From: Bacteroidota bacterium
GTDB taxonomy: Bacteria; Bacteroidota; Bacteroidia; Chitinophagales; Saprospiraceae
Assembly (NCBI GenBank): GCA_020160935.1
Contig: JAIUPL010000002.1
Location: 124,001 to 188,000 of the forward strand
Length of the DNA stretch: 64,000 nucleotides
Reading direction: 5' to 3'
Shown here: positions 32,594 through 40,750 of the stretch, in pieces
How positions within the stretch are numbered: position 1 is the first letter of the stretch
How the letters are laid out: every line of letters begins with the position of its first letter
The notes under the pieces: generated by a model
What the model was told of the DNA's origin: nothing
The model's input: only the letters and a program-made list of their open reading frames with translations
Database searches by the model: none
Made by a program: the position numbers and the translations under genes

Positions 32594-33709
32594 ATGAAAT
32601 ATTTCCGCTACCTCTTTTTGCCAGGCCTGCTGCTGGCCGCCCTTTCTGCTCGTGCTCAAACCAATACCATTTATTACAACGGGCAATTGCCTTTATACAT
32701 GCCCGACGGGTACAACGGCAGTATTTCACTGCTGGTATCGGGCGCTGATCACGATACGCTGGGGATAAACGGCCATGGCGTGTGTCGGGTATTTCTGTCG
32801 CTGGAGCATGAATACATCGGCGATTTGATGGTCACATTGACGTCACCCGGCGGGCAATCCATTCCGTTGATCGGTCCGATCGGCTTTTTCGGAGGTACGG
32901 ATTTTAGCACCTGGGATGTGGCTTTTACGCGTTGTGCCGACGTAGCACAACCGGAACCGGGATATAGCCATACCTGGAGCAACGAACAGGGATGGGGGCT
33001 CAACGGGGTGTTTTCTGGCTCCTATTACCCGTATCAGGGCTGTTTTGAAAACCTGACCGGACCGGTGAATGGCGCATGGACGCTGACGATCACTGATGGA
33101 CTGGCCCTGGATGCTGGTGCGTTGAACGGTTTTGGCATAGAATTCTGCAACAGCGCCGGGGCCACCGGTATGGGTTGCCAGGCAAATGCAGGCACGCTGA
33201 CCCATTCGGATATTTACTATTGTCAGGGTGGCAATCAGCCACCTCCGCAACCTCCTGCCTATACAAATATTAGCCAGGCTCCTCCTGCAGATGCTTATGA
33301 TTACACCTATGCATTCGGCCGTGCTTCCGATGATGTTTTGATGGGGTACGAAGCGCATGCCGACCTTTCCACGCTGGATACCGGCACTTACCGAATTTAC
33401 GGCGTGTCTTATCCCGAAGATGCGGATTCCTTGCTTCCCATTCCGGATGGGGTGCTGACCCTGAGCCAAATACGCAACTCGTTGAATTCCAGTATCCCGC
33501 CGTTTTGTGGTGATGTGTCTTTTTCCAGCATCAAAGCAATTGTAAGGCCGCCAGCGCAGGATACGATCTTGTATGCCAGTACGTGCAATGGGGTGCCAGT
33601 GTATTTTTTCGGTATACATTATTACAACACGGGAACCTATACCCGAACCATCTCCAGGGTTATTGCCAATTTTCTGCTACACTGGTGCTACAGTCGAGTT
33701 TCCCGGTGA
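32594..33709 (+). CDS. T9SS cargo protein, N-terminal part (frameshift near 33655)
   Basis: From ATG 32594 the signal peptide MKYFRYLFLPGLLLAALSAR leads into a proprotein-convertase P-like domain: LEHEYIGDLMVTLTSPGGQS, PVNGAWTLTITDGLALDAG, LNGFGIEFC. After about residue 350 (YYNTGTYTRTI) the sense is lost and a stop comes at 33709. The continuation is in the frame of the next entry; the change equals one missing base in the region ATCTCCAGGGTTATTG. Probably one gene of about 825 codons broken by an indel, or a sequence error. P domains commonly sit in secreted Bacteroidota proteins and proteases; no protease domain is seen. Confidence 0.8.
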   Translation: MKYFRYLFLPGLLLAALSARAQTNTIYYNGQLPLYMPDGYNGSISLLVSGADHDTLGINGHGVCRVFLSLEHEYIGDLMVTLTSPGGQSIPLIGPIGFFGGTDFSTWDVAFTRCADVAQPEPGYSHTWSNEQGWGLNGVFSGSYYPYQGCFENLTGPVNGAWTLTITDGLALDAGALNGFGIEFCNSAGATGMGCQANAGTLTHSDIYYCQGGNQPPPQPPAYTNISQAPPADAYDYTYAFGRASDDVLMGYEAHADLSTLDTGTYRIYGVSYPEDADSLLPIPDGVLTLSQIRNSLNSSIPPFCGDVSFSSIKAIVRPPAQDTILYASTCNGVPVYFFGIHYYNTGTYTRTISRVIANFLLHWCYSRVSR

Positions 33710-35070
33710 CCTACACCATCCGGGATACCATTTGTGCGGGCACATGTTCGGAGGTGCCAGGCTTTGACAGTCCCTGTATTTCCGGACTTTACATCCGCAC
33801 CTTGCCGGCGGTAGCACCTGACGTATGCGATACAACTATTCGGCTGCAACTGACGGTGCTGAATCCTGTTGCTGAAATAACAGCCACAGCAACAACGCTT
33901 GACTGTACGATACACAGCATTGTTTTGTCATCGGGACCTTCTTCCAACGGATTAAAAACCTGGAAAAACCTGAATACCGGCGCCACGAGTTTTGCCTCGA
34001 ACTACACGATCACGACACCGGATACGTATGTTCTGACGTGCCAAAAAGGATCGGGCGAGTTGCTGTGTACAGCGTACGACACTATTCAGATTACATCCGA
34101 ACCGAACCAAATTGCGCTCTCCGTTCCCGACGTTGTATTGCCTTGTGGCCAAACAACAACACATTTTCTCGCACAGGCTACGGGCGCCGGACTTGTGTAC
34201 AACTGGACAGGCCCCGGCGGGTTTACCGGTACTACAAATCATCCGCTTGTAAGTGTTCCCGGCACATACCATGTGACCGTTTCGAACCAGCAAGGCTGCC
34301 AGGGCACAGCCACGGCACATTTGGTGGCAGAAACGCCGCCTTTTTCAGTGGCCGCCACAACTGATTCTATCACTTGCGGGCATCCGGCAACGCTGTTTGC
34401 TGTGACAAATGCTTTTTCACCGTTTTTCCACTGGTCGGGGCCTGGTATGGAAAGTTTTTTGCCGAATCCGCAGGTCTCCACTCCTGCTACTTATGCGGTG
34501 ACCGTCAGCAGCCCGAGCACCCTGTGTACGGCCACTGCCCAGGTAAACGTGGTCAGCCTCCAGGTGTATCCTTTTCTGCATCTGGTGCAACGTATTCATC
34601 CGACAGTAGGCCAGAACAACGGCAGCATCGAGATGAGTACCGGCGGGGCGCCGGGGCCATTCGCATTTTCATGGATCAAAGACGGTCAGGTGGTGGCTAC
34701 CACGGAAGATATTTACGGCGTAGGGGCCGGTGTGTATTCTTACCAGGTACAGGCCGCGAATGGTTGCTCCAAAACGGCCCTTTTTACCCTGTTGAATTCC
34801 TTGCCCAATGACGACGAGTTCAACTCACAATCCTGGGAACTTGCACCCAATCCATCGTCCGGATTTTTCAACCTGCGCTGGAAGGTCGGAGCGCCGGCCG
34901 GCACGCACCTGCGGGTGTATGCCGGCAGTGGTCGTCTGCTCCAGGAGTGGAATGTACCGGAAGGCGCCGAAACGCTGGACATCGATCTTTCGAATGCACC
35001 GGCAGGGCTGTATTTTCTGGAAATGCGGAACGGGGCGGAACGTGCCTGGCAGAAAATGGTGGTGCGGTAG
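33583..35070 (+). CDS. T9SS cargo protein, C-terminal part with sorting domain
   Basis: Meaningful sequence in this frame starts at about 33655 (QGYCQFSATLVLQSSFPVTY). Ig-like or PKD-like repeats follow: VPGTYHVTVSNQQGCQG, TPATYAVTVSSPSTLC, FAFSWIKDGQVVATTED, GVYSYQVQAANGCSKTALF. The C-terminus is a type A sorting domain: WELAPNPSSGFFNLRW, LRVYAGSGRLLQEW, LSNAPAGLYFLEMRNGAE. It is therefore the 3' part of the gene begun at 32594. The stop TAG abuts the GAGACAAGGC palindrome. Confidence 0.82.
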   Translation: MQWGASVFFRYTLLQHGNLYPNHLQGYCQFSATLVLQSSFPVTYTIRDTICAGTCSEVPGFDSPCISGLYIRTLPAVAPDVCDTTIRLQLTVLNPVAEITATATTLDCTIHSIVLSSGPSSNGLKTWKNLNTGATSFASNYTITTPDTYVLTCQKGSGELLCTAYDTIQITSEPNQIALSVPDVVLPCGQTTTHFLAQATGAGLVYNWTGPGGFTGTTNHPLVSVPGTYHVTVSNQQGCQGTATAHLVAETPPFSVAATTDSITCGHPATLFAVTNAFSPFFHWSGPGMESFLPNPQVSTPATYAVTVSSPSTLCTATAQVNVVSLQVYPFLHLVQRIHPTVGQNNGSIEMSTGGAPGPFAFSWIKDGQVVATTEDIYGVGAGVYSYQVQAANGCSKTALFTLLNSLPNDDEFNSQSWELAPNPSSGFFNLRWKVGAPAGTHLRVYAGSGRLLQEWNVPEGAETLDIDLSNAPAGLYFLEMRNGAERAWQKMVVR

Positions 35071-35141
35071 GTAGAGACAAGGCACGCCTTGTCTCTGTAC
35101 ACAATGGCCACGTAGAGACAAGGCATGCCTTGTCTCTACCC
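35071..35141. repeat. Second pair of GAGACAAGGC palindromes
   Basis: Copies at 35073-35096 and 35114-35137, each a 24-bp palindrome as at 32419. It fills the gap between the T9SS gene stop (35070) and the stop of the convergent hydrolase (35144). Confidence 0.92.
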
Positions 35142-35143
35142 AC

Positions 35144-36100
35144 CTACCGCCGCAAAAACGCCCGTATCATCGCAAATTCCTTTTCCGGTTCTTCCACCTG
35201 CGGGTTATGTCCGCTGTATTCGAACATTTCAAATTGCGCTTGCGGGCAATAGGTTTTGTATTTCACCATCATCCAGGGCACCGCTACGCGGTCATATCGC
35301 CCGGCCACGATCAGAATTGGCATTTTCAGCGATTTCAGTTGCTGGCGGTAGTCGAACGTGCCGATATCGCTGCCCACGATAAAATCGCCGTCCTTGCCGA
35401 CCATTTGATAATACACAGCCGAATTGAAGGAATTGGGATAGGGTTTGCGTTTGCGGCCCCTGAAATTGGCGGGGTTGTAAGCGTACAGAAAACCGTAGGG
35501 CACGCGGCCGTATATTTCCTGGTGGATAGGGTCGCTCGATACGGCGCCGGCTTCGCGTACCTTCATCAGCGTATCCCACACCTCCGGGTAATTGGTCATG
35601 ATCTCGTGGTTCGAATTGTCGTCGTTGGCCTGCCACATCACAAAACTGTGGAAGGTATTGGCGAGGATCAAATGTTTCACATGTTCCGGGTATTTGATGG
35701 CATAGCCTTGTGCCACAACACCTCCGTACGAATGGCCGAGTACGTTGATCTGCGAAAAGCCCATGGCCTTGCGCAGTCCTTCCAGGTCTTCGATGTCCCG
35801 TTCCAGGGTGTACTCCTGCACATGAGCGGCCGTATCCGACTTCCCGCGGCCGAGCGCGTCGTAATAGACCAGCGTGTTGGTGGTCGACAGGGAATCAAAA
35901 CTTCTCAAACCGTAGTGGGAGCCTCCCGGGCCACCGGCGATGAAAAAAAGCGGGTCGCCTTTGCCGAAACTGACGGTCCAGAGTTTGGCGCCGTTGACGG
36001 TGTAGTATTTTCCGTCGGTCTGGCTTTCGGGAAATCCTTGTGCGGACAGGGTGAGGGGCAGAAAAAAGAGGAGGAGGAGATGAGCAGCAATGCCTTTCAT
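35144..36100 (-). CDS. Secreted alpha/beta hydrolase, proline iminopeptidase-like (S33)
   Basis: 318 aa from ATG 36100, giving the signal peptide MKGIAAHLLLLFFLPLTLSA. Alpha/beta fold with FFIAGGPGGSHYGLRSFDSL (GGPGG oxyanion region of S33), VYYDALGRGKSDTA, the nucleophile Ser in NVLGHSYGGVVAQG, the Asp in LIVAGRYDRVAVP and the His in EYSGHNPQVEEP. The cap region holds YGRVPYGFLYAYNP. S33 enzymes release N-terminal proline or act on other small esters and amides. Export to the periplasm or outside suggests use of scavenged peptides. Confidence 0.88.
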   Translation of the reverse strand: MKGIAAHLLLLFFLPLTLSAQGFPESQTDGKYYTVNGAKLWTVSFGKGDPLFFIAGGPGGSHYGLRSFDSLSTTNTLVYYDALGRGKSDTAAHVQEYTLERDIEDLEGLRKAMGFSQINVLGHSYGGVVAQGYAIKYPEHVKHLILANTFHSFVMWQANDDNSNHEIMTNYPEVWDTLMKVREAGAVSSDPIHQEIYGRVPYGFLYAYNPANFRGRKRKPYPNSFNSAVYYQMVGKDGDFIVGSDIGTFDYRQQLKSLKMPILIVAGRYDRVAVPWMMVKYKTYCPQAQFEMFEYSGHNPQVEEPEKEFAMIRAFLRR

Positions 36101-36210
36101 GGGAAATGGTGTTGAATTTGAGCGGTGAAGGTAAGAGGTTTGGCGGGATGTCATTGGATGAACGCTTTGGGCTTTCGATCAATGGCAATGGGCACGAGGG
36201 CGGGGGACTA

Positions 36211-36237
36211 CGAGGGCGGGCGACCGCCCGACCCTCG
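36211..36237. repeat. GC-rich hairpin upstream of the hydrolase and lipoprotein genes
   Basis: CGAGGGCGGGC against CGCCCGACCCTCG with one bulged A. It lies in the divergent gap 36101-36371. A related GGGCACGAGGGCGGGGG precedes and GCGCCCGCC follows. Role unclear. Confidence 0.6.
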
Positions 36238-36371
36238 CGCCCGCCATTCCAAAGTTCCAATGCCACCCAAAAATCCTAAAAAAACACGCCCCTCTTTGCA
36301 GCATACCGCTCCCCCGCTGCATACTTATCACAACACCGATCGGATTTTTTCACTTACAAAAAAACATCCGT

Positions 36372-38117
36372 ATGAATCGCATAAGCATATTGTTGTGGAG
36401 TCTCCTGCTGTTGATGGCGGGTTGTCGCGACAATTTTGATATTACCACCACGCGGCAGTTGGGGCCTATTCCCGAAGAAAATGTGCAGGCCTCGCTCATT
36501 GGTCATGTGGTGGATACCCAGGGAAACTCGCTCGAAGGCGTACAGATAGAAGTAGCCGGCCAAAGCCTGATGACCGACGTGCATGGGTTGTTCTACCTGC
36601 ACCAAAAACTCATGAATAAGAATGGCGCATACGTGAAAGCCACCAGAAGTGGATTTTTTCATGCAGGTCGCTTTGCCTTTCCCCGACTGAACAAAAGCAC
36701 CTACCTCGAAATTACCATGATTCCCAAAACACTCACGGCCTCGTTTCAGTCGAGCGAGGTAGCCAGTTTTTCAGGGGTCAGAATTCCGGCCAATGCCATC
36801 GCCAATGCCCAGGGGCAGCCGTACACAGGGCAGGTAAATGCGTATGTGGTGTATCTGAACCCCACCGATCCAGAAACATTCAACCGCATGCCTGGTGATT
36901 TACGAGCGCAGGATGCCCAGGGATATGCAAAAGTGCTGATCTCCTACGGAATGATCGGCGTCGAACTGGAAAGCCCGCTGGGTGAAAAACTGAACCTGCT
37001 GGCAGGCCAGACCGCCACGATTTCTATGGACGTAGCATGGGGCTCACCCGAAACCATTCCGATCTGGCATTTTGATGAGACAAGCGGTTACTGGAAAGAA
37101 GAAGGCGAAGCCACACTGACAGGCAACGTGTACAAAATGGAGGTGCCGCATTTCAGTTACTGGAATTGTGACACACCGGCCGATTATACGCTGCTGACCG
37201 GGCGACTGACAGACACACAGGGACATCCGCTGGCCAACTATGGGGTCACGTTGAGCCAGGAAACTTTTGGTACAGGTGTCGGCAATACCGATGGCGATGG
37301 ATATTTTGGCGGCATTGTTCCGGCCAATGTGACCCTCGACCTGAAAGTGTACAATATATGCGGCGAGGTGCTGCACCTGCAAACAGTAGGGCCGTTGGCC
37401 AATCAAACTTCTGATATTGGAACAATCGTCATTTCCGACCCTGAAACGATTACTACAACGGGCACGCTCGTCGATTGCAATGGGAATCCGTTGCCGGGTG
37501 GACTTGCAATGATTGAAAGAAACGATACCATACTGGCCATAACTCAGGCAAATGAAAACGGGCAATTTACAGTTACCCATAACAATTGTATCAGTTTCAA
37601 TGTCTACAACATTTTTGTAACAGGATACGACCTCAACAATCTGCTTCAAAGCGAGCCGACAGTTGCCACAATAACCAATGATGTCGCCAATGCCGGAACC
37701 ATTCCCGTTTGCAGCAACCTCGACGAATACCTGGTATTTTCGTTTAATGGCGTTTCACAGACACTTTTGTCGGATCAAATCACTTTTGAATACGGTGTTT
37801 CTGCCAACGGGTACCTCGGTGGCTGGCTGGATACGGTGTATATTTCCATGAATTTTGAAAATCTTGTCAATCAACAGGCCACCGTACAAAGCATTAATGG
37901 CGCCATACGATATCCGAACAACGAATTGCACAATTACGGCTGCTCTTATTGTGGTATTTGCCCTTGCGGCGACATCAGTGCAGGCACCCTCCAGTTTACG
38001 GAAGTGCCTGCAGCACCGGGCGAATACGCAGCCGGTTCCGTTACGGGCATGATTCGGGAAGAAGGGCTTTCCATACCGGTACCGTATTCAGTGCAGTTCA
38101 GGATAAAAATGGAATAG
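36372..38117 (+). CDS. Lipoprotein with carboxypeptidase-regulatory-like domains
   Basis: 581 aa. Lipoprotein signal with lipobox LLLMAGC (Cys 18), followed by DNFDITTT. A carboxypeptidase-regulatory-like fold (VQASLIGHVVDTQGNSLEGV, DVHGLFYLHQKLM) is seen at 40-95; a conserved middle part has FSGVRIPANAIANAQGQPYT and MISYG-like strands; two further such units follow (YTLLTGRLTDTQGHPLANYG, TGTLVDCNGNPLPGGLAMIE). A Cys-rich patch (GCSYCGICPCG) stands near the C-terminus. The RNA polymerase sigma factor gene starts 26 bp after. Surface-exposed or periplasmic; function unknown. Confidence 0.82.
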   Translation: MNRISILLWSLLLLMAGCRDNFDITTTRQLGPIPEENVQASLIGHVVDTQGNSLEGVQIEVAGQSLMTDVHGLFYLHQKLMNKNGAYVKATRSGFFHAGRFAFPRLNKSTYLEITMIPKTLTASFQSSEVASFSGVRIPANAIANAQGQPYTGQVNAYVVYLNPTDPETFNRMPGDLRAQDAQGYAKVLISYGMIGVELESPLGEKLNLLAGQTATISMDVAWGSPETIPIWHFDETSGYWKEEGEATLTGNVYKMEVPHFSYWNCDTPADYTLLTGRLTDTQGHPLANYGVTLSQETFGTGVGNTDGDGYFGGIVPANVTLDLKVYNICGEVLHLQTVGPLANQTSDIGTIVISDPETITTTGTLVDCNGNPLPGGLAMIERNDTILAITQANENGQFTVTHNNCISFNVYNIFVTGYDLNNLLQSEPTVATITNDVANAGTIPVCSNLDEYLVFSFNGVSQTLLSDQITFEYGVSANGYLGGWLDTVYISMNFENLVNQQATVQSINGAIRYPNNELHNYGCSYCGICPCGDISAGTLQFTEVPAAPGEYAAGSVTGMIREEGLSIPVPYSVQFRIKME

Positions 38118-38143
38118 CAAGCAAACCAGATTGACCAACCTAT

Positions 38144-38707
38144 ATGTCAGAAACGGCACACGACATATTTGCTCTTGTACAAGGCTGCATACGCCGCCAA
38201 CCTGCTTCCCAAAAGGAACTGGTGCGGCGCTATGCAGCCACCCTTTTGTCGGTAGCGCGGCGTTATGCCCGCAATCCCTCGGATGCCGACGATATTTTGC
38301 AAGACTGTTTTGTGCTGGCGTTTAAAAAAATAGAGTCCTACGACCCTGCGCGGGGCAGTCTGATCGGCTGGCTGCGTAAAATCGCCGTCAACTGCGCGCT
38401 GGCGCACTACCGCAATTACCGTTTTAACTACGAACGGGCGGCAGAAATACTACCGGAAAACGTCGACATATCGTCCGATGTGCTGTCCAAACTGGCATTT
38501 GAAGACATCATGGCCCTGGTCAATACCTTGCCCGACGGCGCGCGCGAGGTATTCAATATGGCGGTGTTCGACGATTTCTCCCACGATGAAATTGCCGCTG
38601 CACTGGGTATTCCGGCCGGCACTTCCCGCTCGCTGTTGAGCCGCGGCCGTCGGCTTTTACAGGAAAAAATATTAAAACTGCAATCCAATGAACTGGCAAG
38701 AATTTGA
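38144..38707 (+). CDS. ECF-type RNA polymerase sigma factor
   Basis: 187 aa. Region 2: RYAATLLSVARRYARNPSDA, DDILQDCFVLAFKKIESYDP, RGSLIGWLRKIAVNCALAHY. Region 4: LPDGAREVFNMAVFDDFSHD, EIAAALGIPAGTSRSLLSRG, RRLLQEKI with the helix-turn-helix. It lacks extra N- or C-terminal domains. Its end overlaps the next gene by 20 bp, so the two are translated together; that neighbour has the build of an anti-sigma factor. Target promoters unknown. Confidence 0.93.
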   Translation: MSETAHDIFALVQGCIRRQPASQKELVRRYAATLLSVARRYARNPSDADDILQDCFVLAFKKIESYDPARGSLIGWLRKIAVNCALAHYRNYRFNYERAAEILPENVDISSDVLSKLAFEDIMALVNTLPDGAREVFNMAVFDDFSHDEIAAALGIPAGTSRSLLSRGRRLLQEKILKLQSNELARI

Positions 38708-40070
38708 AGAGCAATTGAAAAAGCAGGCCGAGGGGCATGAAACGCCTGTCGATACCGAGGCGCTGTGGTCCAGGGTACAAACCCGCAAACGGCGGCGTTT
38801 CGTGCTGTTCTTCTGGTGGCTGCTGGGAGCGGCCGGGCTCATGGGCGGCGCCTACTGGATAGCAGCACGTAGTCAGCAGCCTTCCGCCGTATCCACTTCG
38901 CAAGAGGAAATTCAGCAGATTGCCCGTACCAATGTTAACGCTCCCGACTCATCTTCCGTCTCTATCAACGAAACCGCACCCGTATCGAACCCAACCCTGA
39001 ATGTCCCGAAAACCACTTCCCCAAAAACTGCCGGCGCCATTCGAACATCGCAACATAAAAATACGCCATCACTGGCAGGCACTTCTCCCAAAACGGTGAT
39101 CCCGAAGGATTTACCGAGCCACCTCATTACAGATGCCGCCCCCTCATCTCCTCAACCTCTCAACCCCTCAACCCCTCAACCCCTCATCTCCTCAACCCCT
39201 CAACCTCTCAACCCCTCAACCTCTCAACCCTTCTCAACCCCACCGCCCCCCGGAAACGAGGCTATTCCTCTGCTACCGACGTATATACGCTTGTTGCAGT
39301 CTCCTGCAGCAGACGAATTCGTATTGCCGGAATCTTTTATCAGCCCCTACGCTCCTTTGTTCGCAGTGCCAGCCAAATCCGGTTATCAAGTGGGTATTCA
39401 GTCCGGCATATCTTACTGGAATGTATTCCATCCATCAGGGCCCGATGCCGTTTTCCCGCGTGCCAATGAACGCCTGCTGGAAGCCGTTCATGCAGGAGCC
39501 TTTTTTCAAAAACAAATGGGGCGCCGACTGATCATTCGGGCTGGTTTGCAGTATCAGCGCTACAATGCGGTGTTCCGCTGGCAGGAAAGTTCCATCTTGG
39601 CAAACCAGCCCCGGCAAGTGCACAATTATCATAGCGACGGGCATGTAGACACCACGTATATCCCCAGTGGCACGCTCGTGGAAAAAACGAGGACGGTGCG
39701 GCAGTACAATTACGTTTCATCATGGATGCTGCCTGTCGACTTCAAATGGCGCATCCCGGCGGGCCGCACCACACTGATGCCATTTCTGGGCGTGCAGGCA
39801 GGTTTTCAATCCCAATCGGGTGCATTGCTGAATGCCAATGGCCAGCCGGATTTTAGCCGATACAAGAGCATTTACAAAACCCTGTTTAACCTGGGCCTGC
39901 GCACAGGCATCTCCACCGAATGGCGGATCAATGAACGCAACCACCTGCTGATAGAACCCTGGGGTTCGGTCGATTTGCGCTCGCGCACCGGCAGGTTCAA
40001 TCCCGCGTATGAGCAGTTCTGGCAGGCCGGAGTGAGTGTGGGAGTGGTGAGAATGATGAGTTATGAATGA
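38688..40070 (+). CDS. Membrane protein, putative anti-sigma partner with barrel-like C-terminus
   Basis: 460 aa. The N-terminal 35 residues are cytoplasmic (MNWQEFEEQLKKQAEGHETP), then a transmembrane helix (FVLFFWWLLGAAGLMGGAYW), as in anti-sigma factors encoded after ECF sigma genes. A long Ser/Thr/Pro linker (about 60-200) includes PQPLNPSTPQPLISSTPQPL. The C-terminal 260 residues look like an outer-membrane beta-barrel domain: GYQVGIQSGISYWNVF, LIIRAGLQYQRYNAVF, MPFLGVQAGFQSQSG, FNLGLRTGISTEW. A direct link from sigma factor to an outer-membrane domain is implied (inference). Confidence 0.75.
   Translation: MNWQEFEEQLKKQAEGHETPVDTEALWSRVQTRKRRRFVLFFWWLLGAAGLMGGAYWIAARSQQPSAVSTSQEEIQQIARTNVNAPDSSSVSINETAPVSNPTLNVPKTTSPKTAGAIRTSQHKNTPSLAGTSPKTVIPKDLPSHLITDAAPSSPQPLNPSTPQPLISSTPQPLNPSTSQPFSTPPPPGNEAIPLLPTYIRLLQSPAADEFVLPESFISPYAPLFAVPAKSGYQVGIQSGISYWNVFHPSGPDAVFPRANERLLEAVHAGAFFQKQMGRRLIIRAGLQYQRYNAVFRWQESSILANQPRQVHNYHSDGHVDTTYIPSGTLVEKTRTVRQYNYVSSWMLPVDFKWRIPAGRTTLMPFLGVQAGFQSQSGALLNANGQPDFSRYKSIYKTLFNLGLRTGISTEWRINERNHLLIEPWGSVDLRSRTGRFNPAYEQFWQAGVSVGVVRMMSYE
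39147..39246. repeat. CCTCAACC microrepeat inside the anti-sigma-like gene
   Basis: About twelve tandem octamers (CCTCAACC, CTCAACCT, with two CTCATCTC variants) encode the PQPLNPST repeats of the linker. The style is that of the intergenic arms, but no mirrored arm was seen. Confidence 0.85.
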
Positions 40071-40134
40071 TGAATGATGAATGATGAATGTTTGGGCCTG
40101 GTGATGAAGAAACTGTTTTATTTGAGGAATACCA

Positions 40135-40165
40135 TTTGAGCAAGCATTGATGATTGGTAGATTTG
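40135..40165 (+). promoter_or_regulatory. Promoter of the small membrane protein at 40183
   Basis: TTTG at 40135-40138, 19-bp spacer, TAGATTTG at 40158-40165; start codon 18 bp downstream, so the leader is very short. Confidence 0.68.
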
Positions 40166-40182
40166 TATAAAAAATCAACTCA

Positions 40183-40743
40183 ATGAAATTGGTGCTCCCG
40201 TTTTTATTACTATTCAGCATTCACGCCATCGCTGGCACCATTGCCACGGAATGTGATTCTTTATTCCTCTCCAACGGGAGCGTTTATGCCGTAAAAAATG
40301 TGGATATCAACCGCGATGGTATTTTGTTTTCTTATTGCAACGATACCACCAACGCCCGTCTGGATGCGCCCTGGATGCAAGTTCACCACATCAAAAAGGC
40401 CGATGGTACGATTTTTTATTCCGGTTTTGAAAAACAGGTAGAAACGCCTCTCAGTGCAGAGCAACTTGAAATGGAAAAAAAAGTGAATGCGCTGTTTAGC
40501 CTTTCCATCATAGCCTTTCCGGCCGTGTTCTTCTTTGGAGTAGGCCTGCTTTTATCGATTGTCGTTTTGGCACAAGGTGCTGTGTTGATAAAAAAAACAG
40601 TAGGGCATCCGAATGAAAAATACTTGCGTCGGCGGATCAAGCGCGCGCGACTTCTGGCGAAAATCAATCTTTTTGCATTTTTGTTGCTAGCATTGATTGT
40701 GACTTCTGCCTTAATTGTGCTTTTACTACAACTTAATATGTAA
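40183..40743 (+). CDS. Membrane protein of unknown function (186 aa)
   Basis: Signal peptide MKLVLPFLLLFSIHAIAG, a small periplasmic domain (residues 20-95: DSLFLSNGSVYAVKNVDINR, ISYC-like strands ending in KADGTIFYSG), then two hydrophobic helices (LSIIAFPAVFFFGVGLLLSI and INLFAFLLLALIVTSALIVL) separated by a basic loop (RRRIKRARLLAK). The small domain resembles the GTI / nucleotide-free beta sandwiches of DUF-type Bacteroidota proteins with the pattern IxxGxxxxVKxxxI, but I cannot name it. Own promoter; convergent with the next gene at 7 bp. Confidence 0.7.
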   Translation: MKLVLPFLLLFSIHAIAGTIATECDSLFLSNGSVYAVKNVDINRDGILFSYCNDTTNARLDAPWMQVHHIKKADGTIFYSGFEKQVETPLSAEQLEMEKKVNALFSLSIIAFPAVFFFGVGLLLSIVVLAQGAVLIKKTVGHPNEKYLRRRIKRARLLAKINLFAFLLLALIVTSALIVLLLQLNM

Positions 40744-40750
40744 TTCCTGT

